64,000 nt of DNA from Streptomyces sp. Ag109_O5-1 (GTDB lineage: Bacteria > Actinomycetota > Actinomycetes > Streptomycetales > Streptomycetaceae). Made by a program: the position numbers and the translations under genes. The stretch is taken from the NCBI RefSeq assembly GCF_003814875.1, contig NZ_RKQF01000001.1, forward strand, positions 10,354,001 to 10,418,000. Direction: 5' to 3'. Of this stretch, positions 18,201 through 27,939 are shown piece by piece; position 1 is the stretch's first letter, and each line of letters starts with the position of its first letter. The notes below the pieces were generated by a model. The model made no database searches. It was not told the origin of the DNA and saw only the letters and a list, made by a program, of their open reading frames with translations.

Positions 18201-18488
18201 CACATCGCCGCCGCCTACCGGCACGACTGCGTCTCGGCGCACCGCTACTTCCACGAGGCCCTGACAGCCCCACCCCCGGTGAAGCTGTCCGCGCCGGTCA
18301 CGGTGGTCGTCGCCGACGACGACCCGTACACCGCCGGCCACGCCCGGCGCCACCGGGACTGGTTGCTCCTGGCCGACCACGTCGAACTCCACGAACTCGC
18401 CGACGGCGGCCACCACTTCCTGCGCACCCGTCCGGCCGAGGCGGCGCGGGCCGTCCTGCGCACCGTCGTACCACTCGCCTCCTCCTGA
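15219..18488 (+). CDS. NRPS: partial condensation, adenylation, carrier and thioesterase domains
   Basis: The protein has 1089 residues. Residues 1-230 resemble the second half of a condensation domain and lack the HHxxxDG motif. The adenylation domain spans about 235-735 with YFTSGSTGEPKG near 390, FDISLWQ near 436, NAYGLTET near 532 and the catalytic Lys in TANGKIDR. The carrier site is Ser783 in DSGGTSL. A thioesterase (845-1089) has GHSSG with Ser921 and a late Asp and His. My pocket-residue alignment reads D-I-W-Q-S-T-A-D-D-K. With SbnA and SbnB encoded downstream, L-2,3-diaminopropionate is the likely substrate. The carrier may also load the membrane partner in trans. Confidence 0.92.
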   Translation: MGTRVEADREFWSRVLTAGGVTTVPRWVREPVPGTAEHEIPVPDDVTRTVRDLAGRQGLPADTLMLAAHIKVLAVLSGEPDVVTGYATGTRGEPLPCRPAVPPGSWQALLSAARHAEAEVLAHRDFPVEKLRRELGLTEPSYEIVCGPLGAAEPHTDDGVLQVRWSDQGGRLTLRLRHRTDVLDATAAARIGRYHLTALRKMTVDPDADHTRGSLLSAEEEQEQLEGLAGPHRTLPDARAHELFEQRARAHPEAVAAVHGGREWTYGELDRRANRLARALLARGLRREDVVAVVTERNLDWPAAVLAVFKAGGVYLPIEPHFPAGRIQATLSRAGCRLVLTESGSTDTLDRALAALPEVQKLRIDSAYAESHADDSPGVRVDPGQLAYIYFTSGSTGEPKGAMCEHAGMLNHLHAKIDDLAIGEGSVVAQTAPQCFDISLWQLIAPLLVGGRTLLVEQDVITDVERFVDTLEHGRVGVAQVVPSYLEVVVTYLEQRPRPLPDLRCVSVTGEALKRELVQRWFAVQPGIGLLNAYGLTETSDDTNHEVLREVPDRVLLGRPVNNVRVYVVDEHLSLVPLGAPGLIAFSGVCVGRGYVNDPERTREAYRTDPYRPGERLYLGGDWGRWHPDGKLEFLGRRDSQVKIRGFRIEIGEIENSLLRVDGVRDGAVVVAERPGGAKQLIAFYAGGQQRPEALREALGAVLPAYMVPSAFHRQDSLPLTANGKIDRKALTALAEESAPQRESGDELNPAERRLAAAWAELLGVPERQIGRTDHFFDSGGTSLTAVKLSLALDRAVSLKDITRHPVLADLAALLDHGGGNGGGAGTARRRPELLLALSGGSGTPECALVCFPYAGGNAVNYLPMATALADSGLAVLAVDPPGHNLAAPPEPFASIEQVAEQVAAEIMARGLTRVMLWGHSSGTAPAVETARKLQQRGVAVTRVFLAAQLLGTATERHTAVAELTSRSDAELAARLAADGGHTELAELNTLHAGHIAAAYRHDCVSAHRYFHEALTAPPPVKLSAPVTVVVADDDPYTAGHARRHRDWLLLADHVELHELADGGHHFLRTRPAEAARAVLRTVVPLASS

Positions 18489-18529
18489 GCACCGTCGCAC
18501 ACCGGACGGTCGACCGAAAGGAACCCGAG

Positions 18530-19534
18530 ATGCCGTTCTCATCCCTGGCATCACCGCTCGACGTGGAGCTGCGGCCGGACAAGCCGGCCCTGCTGCGCGT
18601 CGATCCACCCGACGACGCCCCACGATGGGCCGCCGAACACCGTGAGGCGCTACGCGCGCACGTCACGGAGCACGGGGCCCTGGTCGTCCGCGGCCTGGGG
18701 CTGCGGGACACCGGCCAGGCCGGTGCCGTCCTCGCCCGGCTGGCCGGTGAACTCATGCCCGAGCTGGAGGCCTTCGCCCCCCGCGAGGCCCACGGCCCCG
18801 GGCTCTACGCCTCCACACCCTGGCCGGCCAACCAGCCGATGTGCATGCACCACGAGCTGAGCTACCGGCTCGAAGTGCCCGGCCTGATGCTGTTCGCCTG
18901 CCTGACCGCACCCGGACAGGGCGGGGCCACGGCGGTCGCCGACGCCGAAGAGGTGCTGCAGGCGCTGCCCGGCGGGCTCACCGAACGGTTCGAGCGGGAC
19001 GGCTGGATCCTGACCCGCACCTACAACGACGAGATCGGGGCGAGCCTGACGGAGTCGTTCGGCACCGCCGACCGCGCCGGGATCGAGCGCTACTGCCGGG
19101 CCAACGCCATCGACTTCACCTGGCAGCCCGACGGTTCGCTGCGCACCGAACAGCGCCGCAGCGCCGTCGTCCGGCACCCGGTCACGGGCCGCCGCTGCTG
19201 GTTCAACCAGATCGCCTTCCTCAACGAGTGGACGCTCGCCCCCGAGGTGCGCGAATACCTCGTGGACGTCTACGGCGCGGACGGACTGCCGTTCAACACC
19301 CGCCACGGCGACGGCACCCCGATCGGCGAGGACATCGTCCAGCTGATCAACTCCACCTACGAGGCACACGCCCGGCGCGAGCCCTGGCAGGCCGGTGACC
19401 TGCTGCTGGTGGACAACATCCGCACCGCGCACAGCAGAGAGGTGTTCACCGGAGAGCGGCAGGTGCTGGTCGGCATGGGCGAGCCGCTGCGGCCGGCCGA
19501 CGACTGCCCGGCGACGGAGGCGAGCGAGCGATGA
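18530..19534 (+). CDS. TauD/SyrP-like Fe(II)/2-oxoglutarate dioxygenase
   Basis: This 334-residue protein of the TauD family has the iron ligands H107 and E109 in MHHELSY and the distal H301 in DNIRTAHSRE. A 2-oxoglutarate-binding Arg is expected a little later. Members near NRPS genes usually hydroxylate an amino acid, often while it is bound to a carrier domain (SyrP acts on Asp in syringomycin). Here the nearest substrate would be diaminopropionate or the finished chain. The gene follows the NRPS by 41 bp with GAAAGGA before the ATG, and its end overlaps sbnB by four bases. Confidence 0.9.
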   Translation: MPFSSLASPLDVELRPDKPALLRVDPPDDAPRWAAEHREALRAHVTEHGALVVRGLGLRDTGQAGAVLARLAGELMPELEAFAPREAHGPGLYASTPWPANQPMCMHHELSYRLEVPGLMLFACLTAPGQGGATAVADAEEVLQALPGGLTERFERDGWILTRTYNDEIGASLTESFGTADRAGIERYCRANAIDFTWQPDGSLRTEQRRSAVVRHPVTGRRCWFNQIAFLNEWTLAPEVREYLVDVYGADGLPFNTRHGDGTPIGEDIVQLINSTYEAHARREPWQAGDLLLVDNIRTAHSREVFTGERQVLVGMGEPLRPADDCPATEASER

Positions 19535-20601
19535 CCGATGTACTGCCGTCGGCCGCCCGGTCGGCCACGCCCGGGCGGGGCTCCGCACCTTCCTTCGCGG
19601 TGATCACCGGAGAGCAGGTGCAGCGCGCGCTGAGCGGGCGCGAGAAACAGCTCAAGGAGCTGGTCGAGACCGTCTACCGGGTGCACGACGCCGGAGACTC
19701 GGTCAACCCGCCGTCGTACTTCCTGCGCTTCACCGACCGCCCCACCTCGCGGATCATCGCGCTGCCGGCCTCCCTCGGCGGGCAGGTGCAGGTGGACGGC
19801 CTGAAGTGGGTCTCCAGCTTTCCGGGGAACGTGAGTGCAGGGCTGCCGCGGGCCTCCGCGGTGCTCATCCTCAACGACCGGGAGACGGGCTACCCGTTCG
19901 CCTGCCTGGAGAGCTCGATCATCAGCGCCACCAGGACGGCCGCGTCCGCGGCACTCGCCGCCGACTGGCTCAGCCGCGGCCGGTCCCGCCCCACCCGGGT
20001 CGGGTTCTTCGGCACCGGCCTGATCGCCCGCTACATCCACACCTTCCTGGCCGGCACCGGCTGGGACTTCGACGAGATCGGCGTGCACGACCTGTCCGCC
20101 GACAGCGCCGCCGGCTACCAGGGCTACCTGCGGCAGACCGGCACCACCGCCCGGATCACCGTCCACGACAGTGCCGAGGACCTCATCCGCGCCAGCGACC
20201 TCGTGGTCTTCGCCACCATCGCCGGCCAACCGCACGTCACCGACCCGGCGTTGTTCACCCACAACCCGCTGGTCCTGCACGTGTCCCTGCGCGACCTCGC
20301 CCCCGAGGTCCTGCTGGGCTCGGCCAACTTCGTCGACGACGTCGAGCACTGCCTGAAGGCCGACACGTCACCGCATCTGGTCGAACAGCTCACCGGCAAC
20401 CGGGACTTCCTGAACGGAACGCTCGGCGACGTCATGGCCGGACGGGCCGCGCCGCCCGCCGACCGCCCGGTGATCTTCTCGCCCTTCGGGCTCGGCGTCC
20501 TGGACCTCGCCGTCGGCAAGTACGTCTACGACGAGGTGTCCCGGGCTGGAGACCTGCGTCTCATCGATGACTTCTTCCACGAACTGCGCCGGTACGGCTG
20601 A
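19531..20601 (+). CDS. sbnB: SbnB-like N-(2-amino-2-carboxyethyl)-L-glutamate dehydrogenase
   Basis: This 356-residue protein of the ornithine cyclodeaminase/mu-crystallin fold has its NAD site in VGFFGTGLIARYI, the substrate-side KWVSSFPGNV and the C-terminal FSPFGLGVLDLAVGKYV. In staphyloferrin B synthesis SbnB oxidises the intermediate made by SbnA, releasing 2-oxoglutarate and L-2,3-diaminopropionate. The start ATG overlaps the dioxygenase stop (ATGA), giving coupled translation. SbnA follows 36 bp later. The order within an NRPS operon strongly supports precursor supply. Confidence 0.94.
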   Translation: MTDVLPSAARSATPGRGSAPSFAVITGEQVQRALSGREKQLKELVETVYRVHDAGDSVNPPSYFLRFTDRPTSRIIALPASLGGQVQVDGLKWVSSFPGNVSAGLPRASAVLILNDRETGYPFACLESSIISATRTAASAALAADWLSRGRSRPTRVGFFGTGLIARYIHTFLAGTGWDFDEIGVHDLSADSAAGYQGYLRQTGTTARITVHDSAEDLIRASDLVVFATIAGQPHVTDPALFTHNPLVLHVSLRDLAPEVLLGSANFVDDVEHCLKADTSPHLVEQLTGNRDFLNGTLGDVMAGRAAPPADRPVIFSPFGLGVLDLAVGKYVYDEVSRAGDLRLIDDFFHELRRYG

Positions 20602-20637
20602 GACCGTCGTCCTCGGCCCGGCACCAGGAGGCCCGCC

Positions 20638-21675
20638 GTGCCCGTCATATCCGCTCCCCACGCCTTCAACGAGGGCGACCTCTTCGTCGATCTCGCGTCG
20701 ATCTGCGGATACCCGCTCTATCTCAAGTGCGAGGCCTTCAACTTCGCCGGCTCCATCAAGTTGAAGGCCGCGAACGAGATGGTGGAGAGCGCCGAGCGGG
20801 ACGGAATCCTGACCGCGGATTCCGTCCTGGTCGAGTCCTCGTCCGGAAACCTGGGCGTCGCGCTCAGTATGATCGCCGCGAGCAAGGGTTACCGGTTTCT
20901 TTGCGTGACGGACTCCCGGTGCAACCTGTCGACCAGACTCCTGATGGAGGCACTCGGCAGCGAGGTGCACATCGTGGCCGACCAGGACTCCAACGGCGGG
21001 TTCCTCGGCACCCGCATCGAGTACGTCCGCAACCTGTGCGCCTCCGACGACCGGTACGTCTGGCTCAGCCAGTACACCAACGCCGGCAACTGGCTGGCCC
21101 ACTACCGTACGACCGCCCCCGAGATCACCCGGCGCTTCCCCGACCTCGACGTCCTGTTCGTCGGGGCTGGCACCACCGGGACCCTGATGGGGTGCGCACG
21201 CTACTTCCGCGAGTACCATCGGCCGGTGCGGATCGTCGCCGTGGACGCCGTCGGCTCGGTGGCGTTCGGCGGCGAGCCGGGCCGCCGGATGATCCCCGGG
21301 CTCGGGATGAGCATGCGCCCGCCCCTGCTCGACGAGTCCTTCGTGGACGAGGTGATACGGGTGGAGGAGACGGACACCATCCGGATGTGTCACCGACTGG
21401 CCAGACACGGCTTCCTGTTCGGCGGCTCCACTGGCACGGTGGTCAGCGGCGCGACGGACTGGCTGTCCCGGCACGGCACCCGCAACATCACCGCGGTGGC
21501 CATCGCACCGGACCTCGGCGAGCGCTACCTCGACACCATCTACCAGACCAACTGGCTGCAGGACCTGTACGGCGACCAGGTGCTCGACACCGAGGAGAGC
21601 GTACGGCCGAAGCCCCTGCCCCGGGAGGCCAAGCCGGCCTCGTCACGCGCACCGGTCCGCAGACGCAGCCCCTGA
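20638..21675 (+). CDS. sbnA: SbnA-like PLP-dependent ACEGA synthase
   Basis: This 345-residue protein of the cysteine synthase fold has the PLP lysine K41 in FAGSIKLKAA, the SSGNLG loop and a Gly-rich GAGTTGTLMG phosphate site. SbnA joins O-phospho-L-serine and L-glutamate to make the substrate of SbnB, together yielding L-2,3-diaminopropionate. The GTG start is supported by AGGAGG shortly upstream. The last 25 residues (Arg/Pro-rich) are not conserved in the fold. It closes the biosynthetic run before a 600-bp gap and the MFS gene. Confidence 0.94.
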   Translation: MPVISAPHAFNEGDLFVDLASICGYPLYLKCEAFNFAGSIKLKAANEMVESAERDGILTADSVLVESSSGNLGVALSMIAASKGYRFLCVTDSRCNLSTRLLMEALGSEVHIVADQDSNGGFLGTRIEYVRNLCASDDRYVWLSQYTNAGNWLAHYRTTAPEITRRFPDLDVLFVGAGTTGTLMGCARYFREYHRPVRIVAVDAVGSVAFGGEPGRRMIPGLGMSMRPPLLDESFVDEVIRVEETDTIRMCHRLARHGFLFGGSTGTVVSGATDWLSRHGTRNITAVAIAPDLGERYLDTIYQTNWLQDLYGDQVLDTEESVRPKPLPREAKPASSRAPVRRRSP

Positions 21676-21777
21676 CCCCACGGCCACCCCGCAGGAGAGC
21701 CCCTCGGAACCGCCCGCACGGCGGCACCCGAGGGGCGGGCCACCCGTATCCGAGCGGGGCGCTAAGCGGCCCCTTCC

Positions 21778-21921
21778 TCATCCGGCCCCGTCCGACGGAC
21801 CACGCACCCAGCCCCCCAGCACTGCCGTCCCGGCCGCGTAGACGGGCAGCCACAGGGTCGTGGTGGCGGACAGGCAGTTCGCGACGGCGGTATGGCCCTG
21901 GACCTGCTGCGCACGCGTCGC
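21778..21921 (-). pseudogene. C-terminal remnant of a membrane-protein-like gene
   Basis: A minus-strand frame of 47 codons ends in a normal stop and reads like a protein tail with one hydrophobic segment (LSATTTLWLPVYAAGTAVLG). A TAG stop directly 5' shows it is cut off from any start. Codon third positions are GC-rich here and lose that bias upstream. The parent family was not recognised. It lies inside the gap between sbnA and the MFS gene, marking an old rearrangement. Confidence 0.4.
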
Positions 21922-22281
21922 CTACGAGAATCTCCGCACGAAGGCCGCGTTGGCGGACCTGGCTCACCACCGGCCCGGCGCCATGCGGGACGGCCGTGCG
22001 CCTGGCCCGGTTGGCGGGCGCGTTCCGGCGGCCGGACGCGGTCGAGCCGCCGCACGTCCGAACGGCTGGTGGACAGCAACGGCCCCGGCGGCGAGAATGT
22101 CCGCGATTCACAGCCATCGACAGCACATCAGAACCTCTGCCCGGTGACGGAGTCGGCGCGGGGCGCGTGTCCCCTCTCCGCGCCACCACTGGACGGTTCC
22201 AGGCGGCGACCACGGGTCGGTACTTCCGGGCACCGACGACCCAGGCGGGGCCGTCCCGCCGGGCAGCGAAAAGGACTCGCC
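21922..22281. other. intergenic, no intact gene
   Basis: About 360 bp before the MFS gene. No frame shows steady codon bias or a known motif. It probably holds a promoter for the MFS gene. Confidence 0.5.
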
Positions 22282-23586
22282 GTGCCCTCGGCGAACTACC
22301 GTTCCCTGCTGCGCACCCCGGGCGCCGCGGCCTTCTTCCTGCCGGCATCGTTCGGACGCGTCGGCGTCGCGATGACCGGCCTCGGCATCGTCTGGCTCGT
22401 GCACAGCCGCACCGGCACCTTCGCCACGGCCGGCCTGGTCGGCGGCGCGTTCGCGGTGTCCGAGGCGCTCGCGGCACCACAACTGGCCCGGCTCGTCGAC
22501 CGGTTCGGGCAGACCCGTGTGCTGCCGCCCGCACTGCTCGGCCACGCCGTCGCGGTGGCCGTCCTGGTGTCCCTGGTCACCGCGGGCGCCTGCGACGCCC
22601 TCCTGGTCGCGGGCGGTGCGCTGGCCGGGGCCGGGGCGCCCCAACTCGGCGCCATGTCCGCGGCCCGCTGGGCGGCGCTGCTGCGCCCCGGCCGAGCGGC
22701 GGAACTGCCCACCGCCTTCGCACTGGAGTCCGTCAGCAACGCGGTGGGCTACCTGGTCGGCCCGGCGTCGGTCAGCGCACTCGCCGCGGCCGGACACGCC
22801 CTGACCGGCACCGTGCTGGCCGCCTCCGTATCGGTGACCGGCGGTCTGGTCCTCGCGGCACAGCGCGGCAGCGCGCCCGCCCCGGCGGCCGACGGAGCCG
22901 CGCACATCCATGAGAAGCCGTCCCTGTTCCGCGGCGAATCCCTCGTACCGATGGGCCTGCTCATGGGCCTCAATCTCGCCATCGGGGTCTTCTTCGGCGC
23001 CATGCAGGTGTCCGTGACCGCCTTCGTGATGGCGCACGGCGCACCGGGCGCCGCGGCCCCGGTCTTCGCCGTCTCCAACTGCAGCGGACTGCTGGCCGGT
23101 TGGCTGTACGGGCTGCGCCGATGGCGGGCCGCACCGCCGGTGCACCTGCCGGCGGCGACCGGTGCGCTGCTGCTCGGCACCCTGCTGCTGCTCACGGTCG
23201 ACTCACCGGTCGGCCTCGGAGTGGTCGTCGTACTGACCGGGGCCACGGTCCCGCCCCTGCTGGCGCTCTTCTCCGTACTCACCGAGTCAGTCGTCCACCA
23301 GTCCGTCCTGACCCAGGCGTTCTCCTGGCTCGGCTCCGCGAGCGCGGCGGGCTCGGCCGTCGCCGCGGCGCTCTCCGGCTGGGCGGTCGACTCGCTCGGG
23401 CCGCGCGGCGGGTTCGCCGTCGCCGCCGCGGCCGCCGCCGCGCTGACACTCCAGAGCCTCGCCGGCCTACGCCTGCCGCGCACACCGCAGCCGGCCGGCG
23501 GGACACCGGTCACCCGGAGGCCGGGGCGCCGCCGGCCGCGTCGGCGGAGTGCAGCAGACGCAGGAACGCCTTCACGCCCGCGATGA
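22282..23586 (+). CDS. MFS transporter, likely product exporter of the cluster
   Basis: This 434-residue protein has about twelve hydrophobic segments, an early loop ARLVDRFGQTR matching the MFS A-motif position and a central loop near residue 205. The GTG at 22282 has AAAAGGA a few bases upstream and opens with a conserved-looking NYRSLLRTPGAAAFFLP. It lies 606 bp after sbnA on the same strand, so membership of the cluster is likely but not proven. Export of a diaminopropionate-derived product is inferred. Its last 77 bp overlap the convergent membrane-protein gene. Confidence 0.85.
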   Translation: MPSANYRSLLRTPGAAAFFLPASFGRVGVAMTGLGIVWLVHSRTGTFATAGLVGGAFAVSEALAAPQLARLVDRFGQTRVLPPALLGHAVAVAVLVSLVTAGACDALLVAGGALAGAGAPQLGAMSAARWAALLRPGRAAELPTAFALESVSNAVGYLVGPASVSALAAAGHALTGTVLAASVSVTGGLVLAAQRGSAPAPAADGAAHIHEKPSLFRGESLVPMGLLMGLNLAIGVFFGAMQVSVTAFVMAHGAPGAAAPVFAVSNCSGLLAGWLYGLRRWRAAPPVHLPAATGALLLGTLLLLTVDSPVGLGVVVVLTGATVPPLLALFSVLTESVVHQSVLTQAFSWLGSASAAGSAVAAALSGWAVDSLGPRGGFAVAAAAAAALTLQSLAGLRLPRTPQPAGGTPVTRRPGRRRPRRRSAADAGTPSRPR

Positions 23587-24277
23587 TCTCCTGGTTGTCG
23601 GTGAGACGGTTCACCGTGGACTCGAACTCCCTGCCCAGCGCGGCGATCCTGCGGTCCGCCCCCTCGGCCCGTTCGTATGTGCTCATGGCCAGCGCGTCCA
23701 CCGCACGGCGCAGTTCGGCGAGGGCCCGGTACTGTTCCTCCGCCTTCTCCTCCAGGACCCGTGTCCCGGTCTCGGCGCGGTTCAGCCGGGCATGCAGCTC
23801 GACGACATCGTCCCGCGGATACGTGACGTCCTTCAGGAGGGTTCCCAGGCGCCGTCGGAGCTGGCCGAAGTACGCGCCGGCCGGGCGGAAGAAGGTGCTC
23901 AGCAGGAAGAACGCGGCGAACCAGTAACCCGTGAACTCGCCCGTCGCCCAGGTGACCGCGAGGACGACCGCCGTCGTGAGGACGTGACCCGCGACCGCCG
24001 CCCGGAGCATCGTGCGGGCGATACGCGCGGCCTCGGCATCCCGGGCGGCGGAGACCTGCATGCCCTTCTCACGGCTCACCGCGATCTCGGCGAGCACGGC
24101 GTGCGCACGGAAGTACAGGTTCCAGGGCAGCGTGAGCAGGAGCAGCAGCCACAGCAGGCTCAGCACCCCCGCCCCGACGCCGAACACCACAGCGGGCGGT
24201 GCCCCCGCCACATATGCGAAGACCAGTGCCGCGGCCGCGGCCACGACGGCTGCCACCGCCCCCAGAAATCTCCCCAT
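23510..24277 (-). CDS. membrane protein with C-terminal coiled coil
   Basis: This 255-residue protein has about four transmembrane helices in the first 140 residues, an amphipathic loop (REKGMQVSAARDAEAARIA) between the second and third, and a cytosolic tail from about 165 to 245. The tail is rich in Glu, Arg, Leu and Ala with heptad spacing, predicting a coiled coil. I do not recognise the family. It converges on and overlaps the MFS gene, so antisense interference is possible. There is no evidence that it belongs to the biosynthetic cluster. Confidence 0.8.
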   Translation of the reverse strand: MGRFLGAVAAVVAAAAALVFAYVAGAPPAVVFGVGAGVLSLLWLLLLLTLPWNLYFRAHAVLAEIAVSREKGMQVSAARDAEAARIARTMLRAAVAGHVLTTAVVLAVTWATGEFTGYWFAAFFLLSTFFRPAGAYFGQLRRRLGTLLKDVTYPRDDVVELHARLNRAETGTRVLEEKAEEQYRALAELRRAVDALAMSTYERAEGADRRIAALGREFESTVNRLTDNQEIIAGVKAFLRLLHSADAAGGAPASG

Positions 24278-24486
24278 GCCCCCGTCTCCTGTCCGTACGC
24301 CGACTCAGCCCATCGTCCCCGGCCAGGGGCGGACGGGCATGAGTAGGCGTACTCAGCGGAGCGTGCGTTGAGGTCCCCCGACGGTACGGGTGCGGTGCGG
24401 GATACCCGGCCGAGAGGCCTGTCGCGGCGCGGGGAAGCCGATACCCTGAAAGGCAGCCATGAACCGGGGCAAACTGGGGGCGGGGC

Positions 24487-26169
24487 GTGGATCCGCGGAT
24501 GCGGTTGTCGGTGGACGGTTACGTCTGCGAGCGCGAGCTCGGCCGGGGCGGGCAGGGCGTGGTGTGGCTCGCCCGGGACCGGGCGGGGCAGCAGGTCGTG
24601 GTGAAGTTCCTGCTGCCGGGCAAGGAGTACGACGAGGTCGCGCTCGCCCGGGTGCGCCGGGAGTTCGGCGCGGCGAGCCGGGTCGGAGAACTGGCCACGG
24701 CACGGGTTCTCGACGCCGACCTGGCCGGCAGACGCCCGTACATCGTCAGCGAGTTCATCCCGGGTCCCACGATCCACCAGCACGTGGCCGCCAACGGCCC
24801 GTTGCCCGCCGGGCGGCTCCAGTCCATGGCGCTGACCGTCGCGCACGCGTTGGCACAGGTGCACCGCGTGAGTGTGGTGCACCGCGACATCAAACCGTCC
24901 AACATCCTGCTCTCCCCGGACGGACCGCGGATCATCGACTTCGGTATCGCCCGCGACGACCGGTTGCTGGAGTCGGCGCTCACCACACCGGGCAGTGTGC
25001 TCGGCTCGCCCGCCTACATGTCGCCCGAGCAGGTCCAGTCGCTCCATGTCACCGCCGCCTCCGACGTGTTCTCGCTCGGCGGCACGCTGTACTTCGCCGC
25101 CACGGGCCGGCACCCCTTCGAGGGGGAGAGCGACTACGAAGTGCTCGTCGCCGTGTGCACGCGCGACGCGGATCTCACGGCGGTGCCGGAGCCGGTCCGT
25201 TCGGTCATCGCCGACTGTCTGCGCAAGGACCCGGCCGAACGTCCCACTGCCGCTCAGCTCGTCGCCCGGCTTGCGGAGACCACGGAGGGCGCGCAGACGG
25301 AGCCGGATGCTCCGCAAGCGCAGCCGCAGTCACCGCCGCAACCGTTGCCGTTACCGTCCGAACGCGGGAGCGGTGGTGCCGGCCCCGGCTTCGCCACGAG
25401 CGCCAGGCAGCTGCGGTTGTGGGGGTTCGCGGTCGGCAGCGCCGCGGTGGCGGTACTGCTCGCCGTCGTGCTCACCACCACCCCGGGGGGATCGGCGGCC
25501 GGTGGAGGCCAGAGGACCCTTGGCTCGGCTTCCGTGTCCTCGCCCGCGCCCCCCGCGGACTCCCAACCCCTCTCGTACACCGATGACTTGACCGACTCCG
25601 GCGACTGGCTCCACAAGGACCCGGCCCTGGCGAAGATCACGCACAAGGGCGGGACCATGCTGGTGGATCCCAGGACCGAGCTGGAGGTGTGGCCGCAGGC
25701 GCCCTTCGAGCCGTCCTCGTTCGCCGTACAACTGAGCACCCGGACGGAGTGGTACGGGGGCGAGGGCGGGGTCGGGCTGTGGTGCAACGGCTCGGGGGAC
25801 TACTGGAAGGGTTCCCGCTGGGCAACCTATCTGACGACGGGCCAGGAGGCGCTGATCGTGCGCGAGTTCCGGTACAAGGGGACCTTCCAGCACGACCGGG
25901 TCGTCGAGGTCGACCTCGCGGACCTGGGCCTACAGGTGGAGAGCCGGCAACAGGTCGACATGTCGATGACCTGTTCCCCGGCCGGTGAGGGCCGGATCGA
26001 GGTGGAACTCGCCGTCGACGGCAACAAGGTCGCCTCGTACACCGGAGCCGCCTTCGACGCCCGGGGCTGTGGTGTCGCCGCCTTCCACTACAGCGCGACC
26101 GACCCACAGGGCACGGCCTTCCACGCGGGTTTCGAACGGTTCACCGCGTCCGAGCTGCCGACGCGCTGA
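24487..26169 (+). CDS. membrane Ser/Thr protein kinase with extracellular domain
   Basis: This 560-residue protein is a Hanks-type kinase (residues 8-265): glycine loop LGRGGQGVVWL, Lys in VVVKFLL, catalytic VVHRDIKPSNILL, metal DFG in IIDFGIARD and GSPAYMSPEQ. A Pro/Gln-rich linker and one transmembrane helix (VGSAAVAVLLAVVL, about residues 315-335) follow. The outer domain of some 210 residues has the beta-sandwich look of lectin/LamG-like sensor folds. It likely senses a cell-surface ligand and phosphorylates cytosolic targets. The GTG start is preceded by GGGGGCGGGG, a poor but usual Streptomyces site. It is transcribed alone. Confidence 0.93.
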   Translation: MDPRMRLSVDGYVCERELGRGGQGVVWLARDRAGQQVVVKFLLPGKEYDEVALARVRREFGAASRVGELATARVLDADLAGRRPYIVSEFIPGPTIHQHVAANGPLPAGRLQSMALTVAHALAQVHRVSVVHRDIKPSNILLSPDGPRIIDFGIARDDRLLESALTTPGSVLGSPAYMSPEQVQSLHVTAASDVFSLGGTLYFAATGRHPFEGESDYEVLVAVCTRDADLTAVPEPVRSVIADCLRKDPAERPTAAQLVARLAETTEGAQTEPDAPQAQPQSPPQPLPLPSERGSGGAGPGFATSARQLRLWGFAVGSAAVAVLLAVVLTTTPGGSAAGGGQRTLGSASVSSPAPPADSQPLSYTDDLTDSGDWLHKDPALAKITHKGGTMLVDPRTELEVWPQAPFEPSSFAVQLSTRTEWYGGEGGVGLWCNGSGDYWKGSRWATYLTTGQEALIVREFRYKGTFQHDRVVEVDLADLGLQVESRQQVDMSMTCSPAGEGRIEVELAVDGNKVASYTGAAFDARGCGVAAFHYSATDPQGTAFHAGFERFTASELPTR

Positions 26170-26190
26170 CAGCTCGGAGCACGTCGGTCC

Positions 26191-27935
<1,745 letters not shown>

Positions 27936-27939
<4 letters not shown>

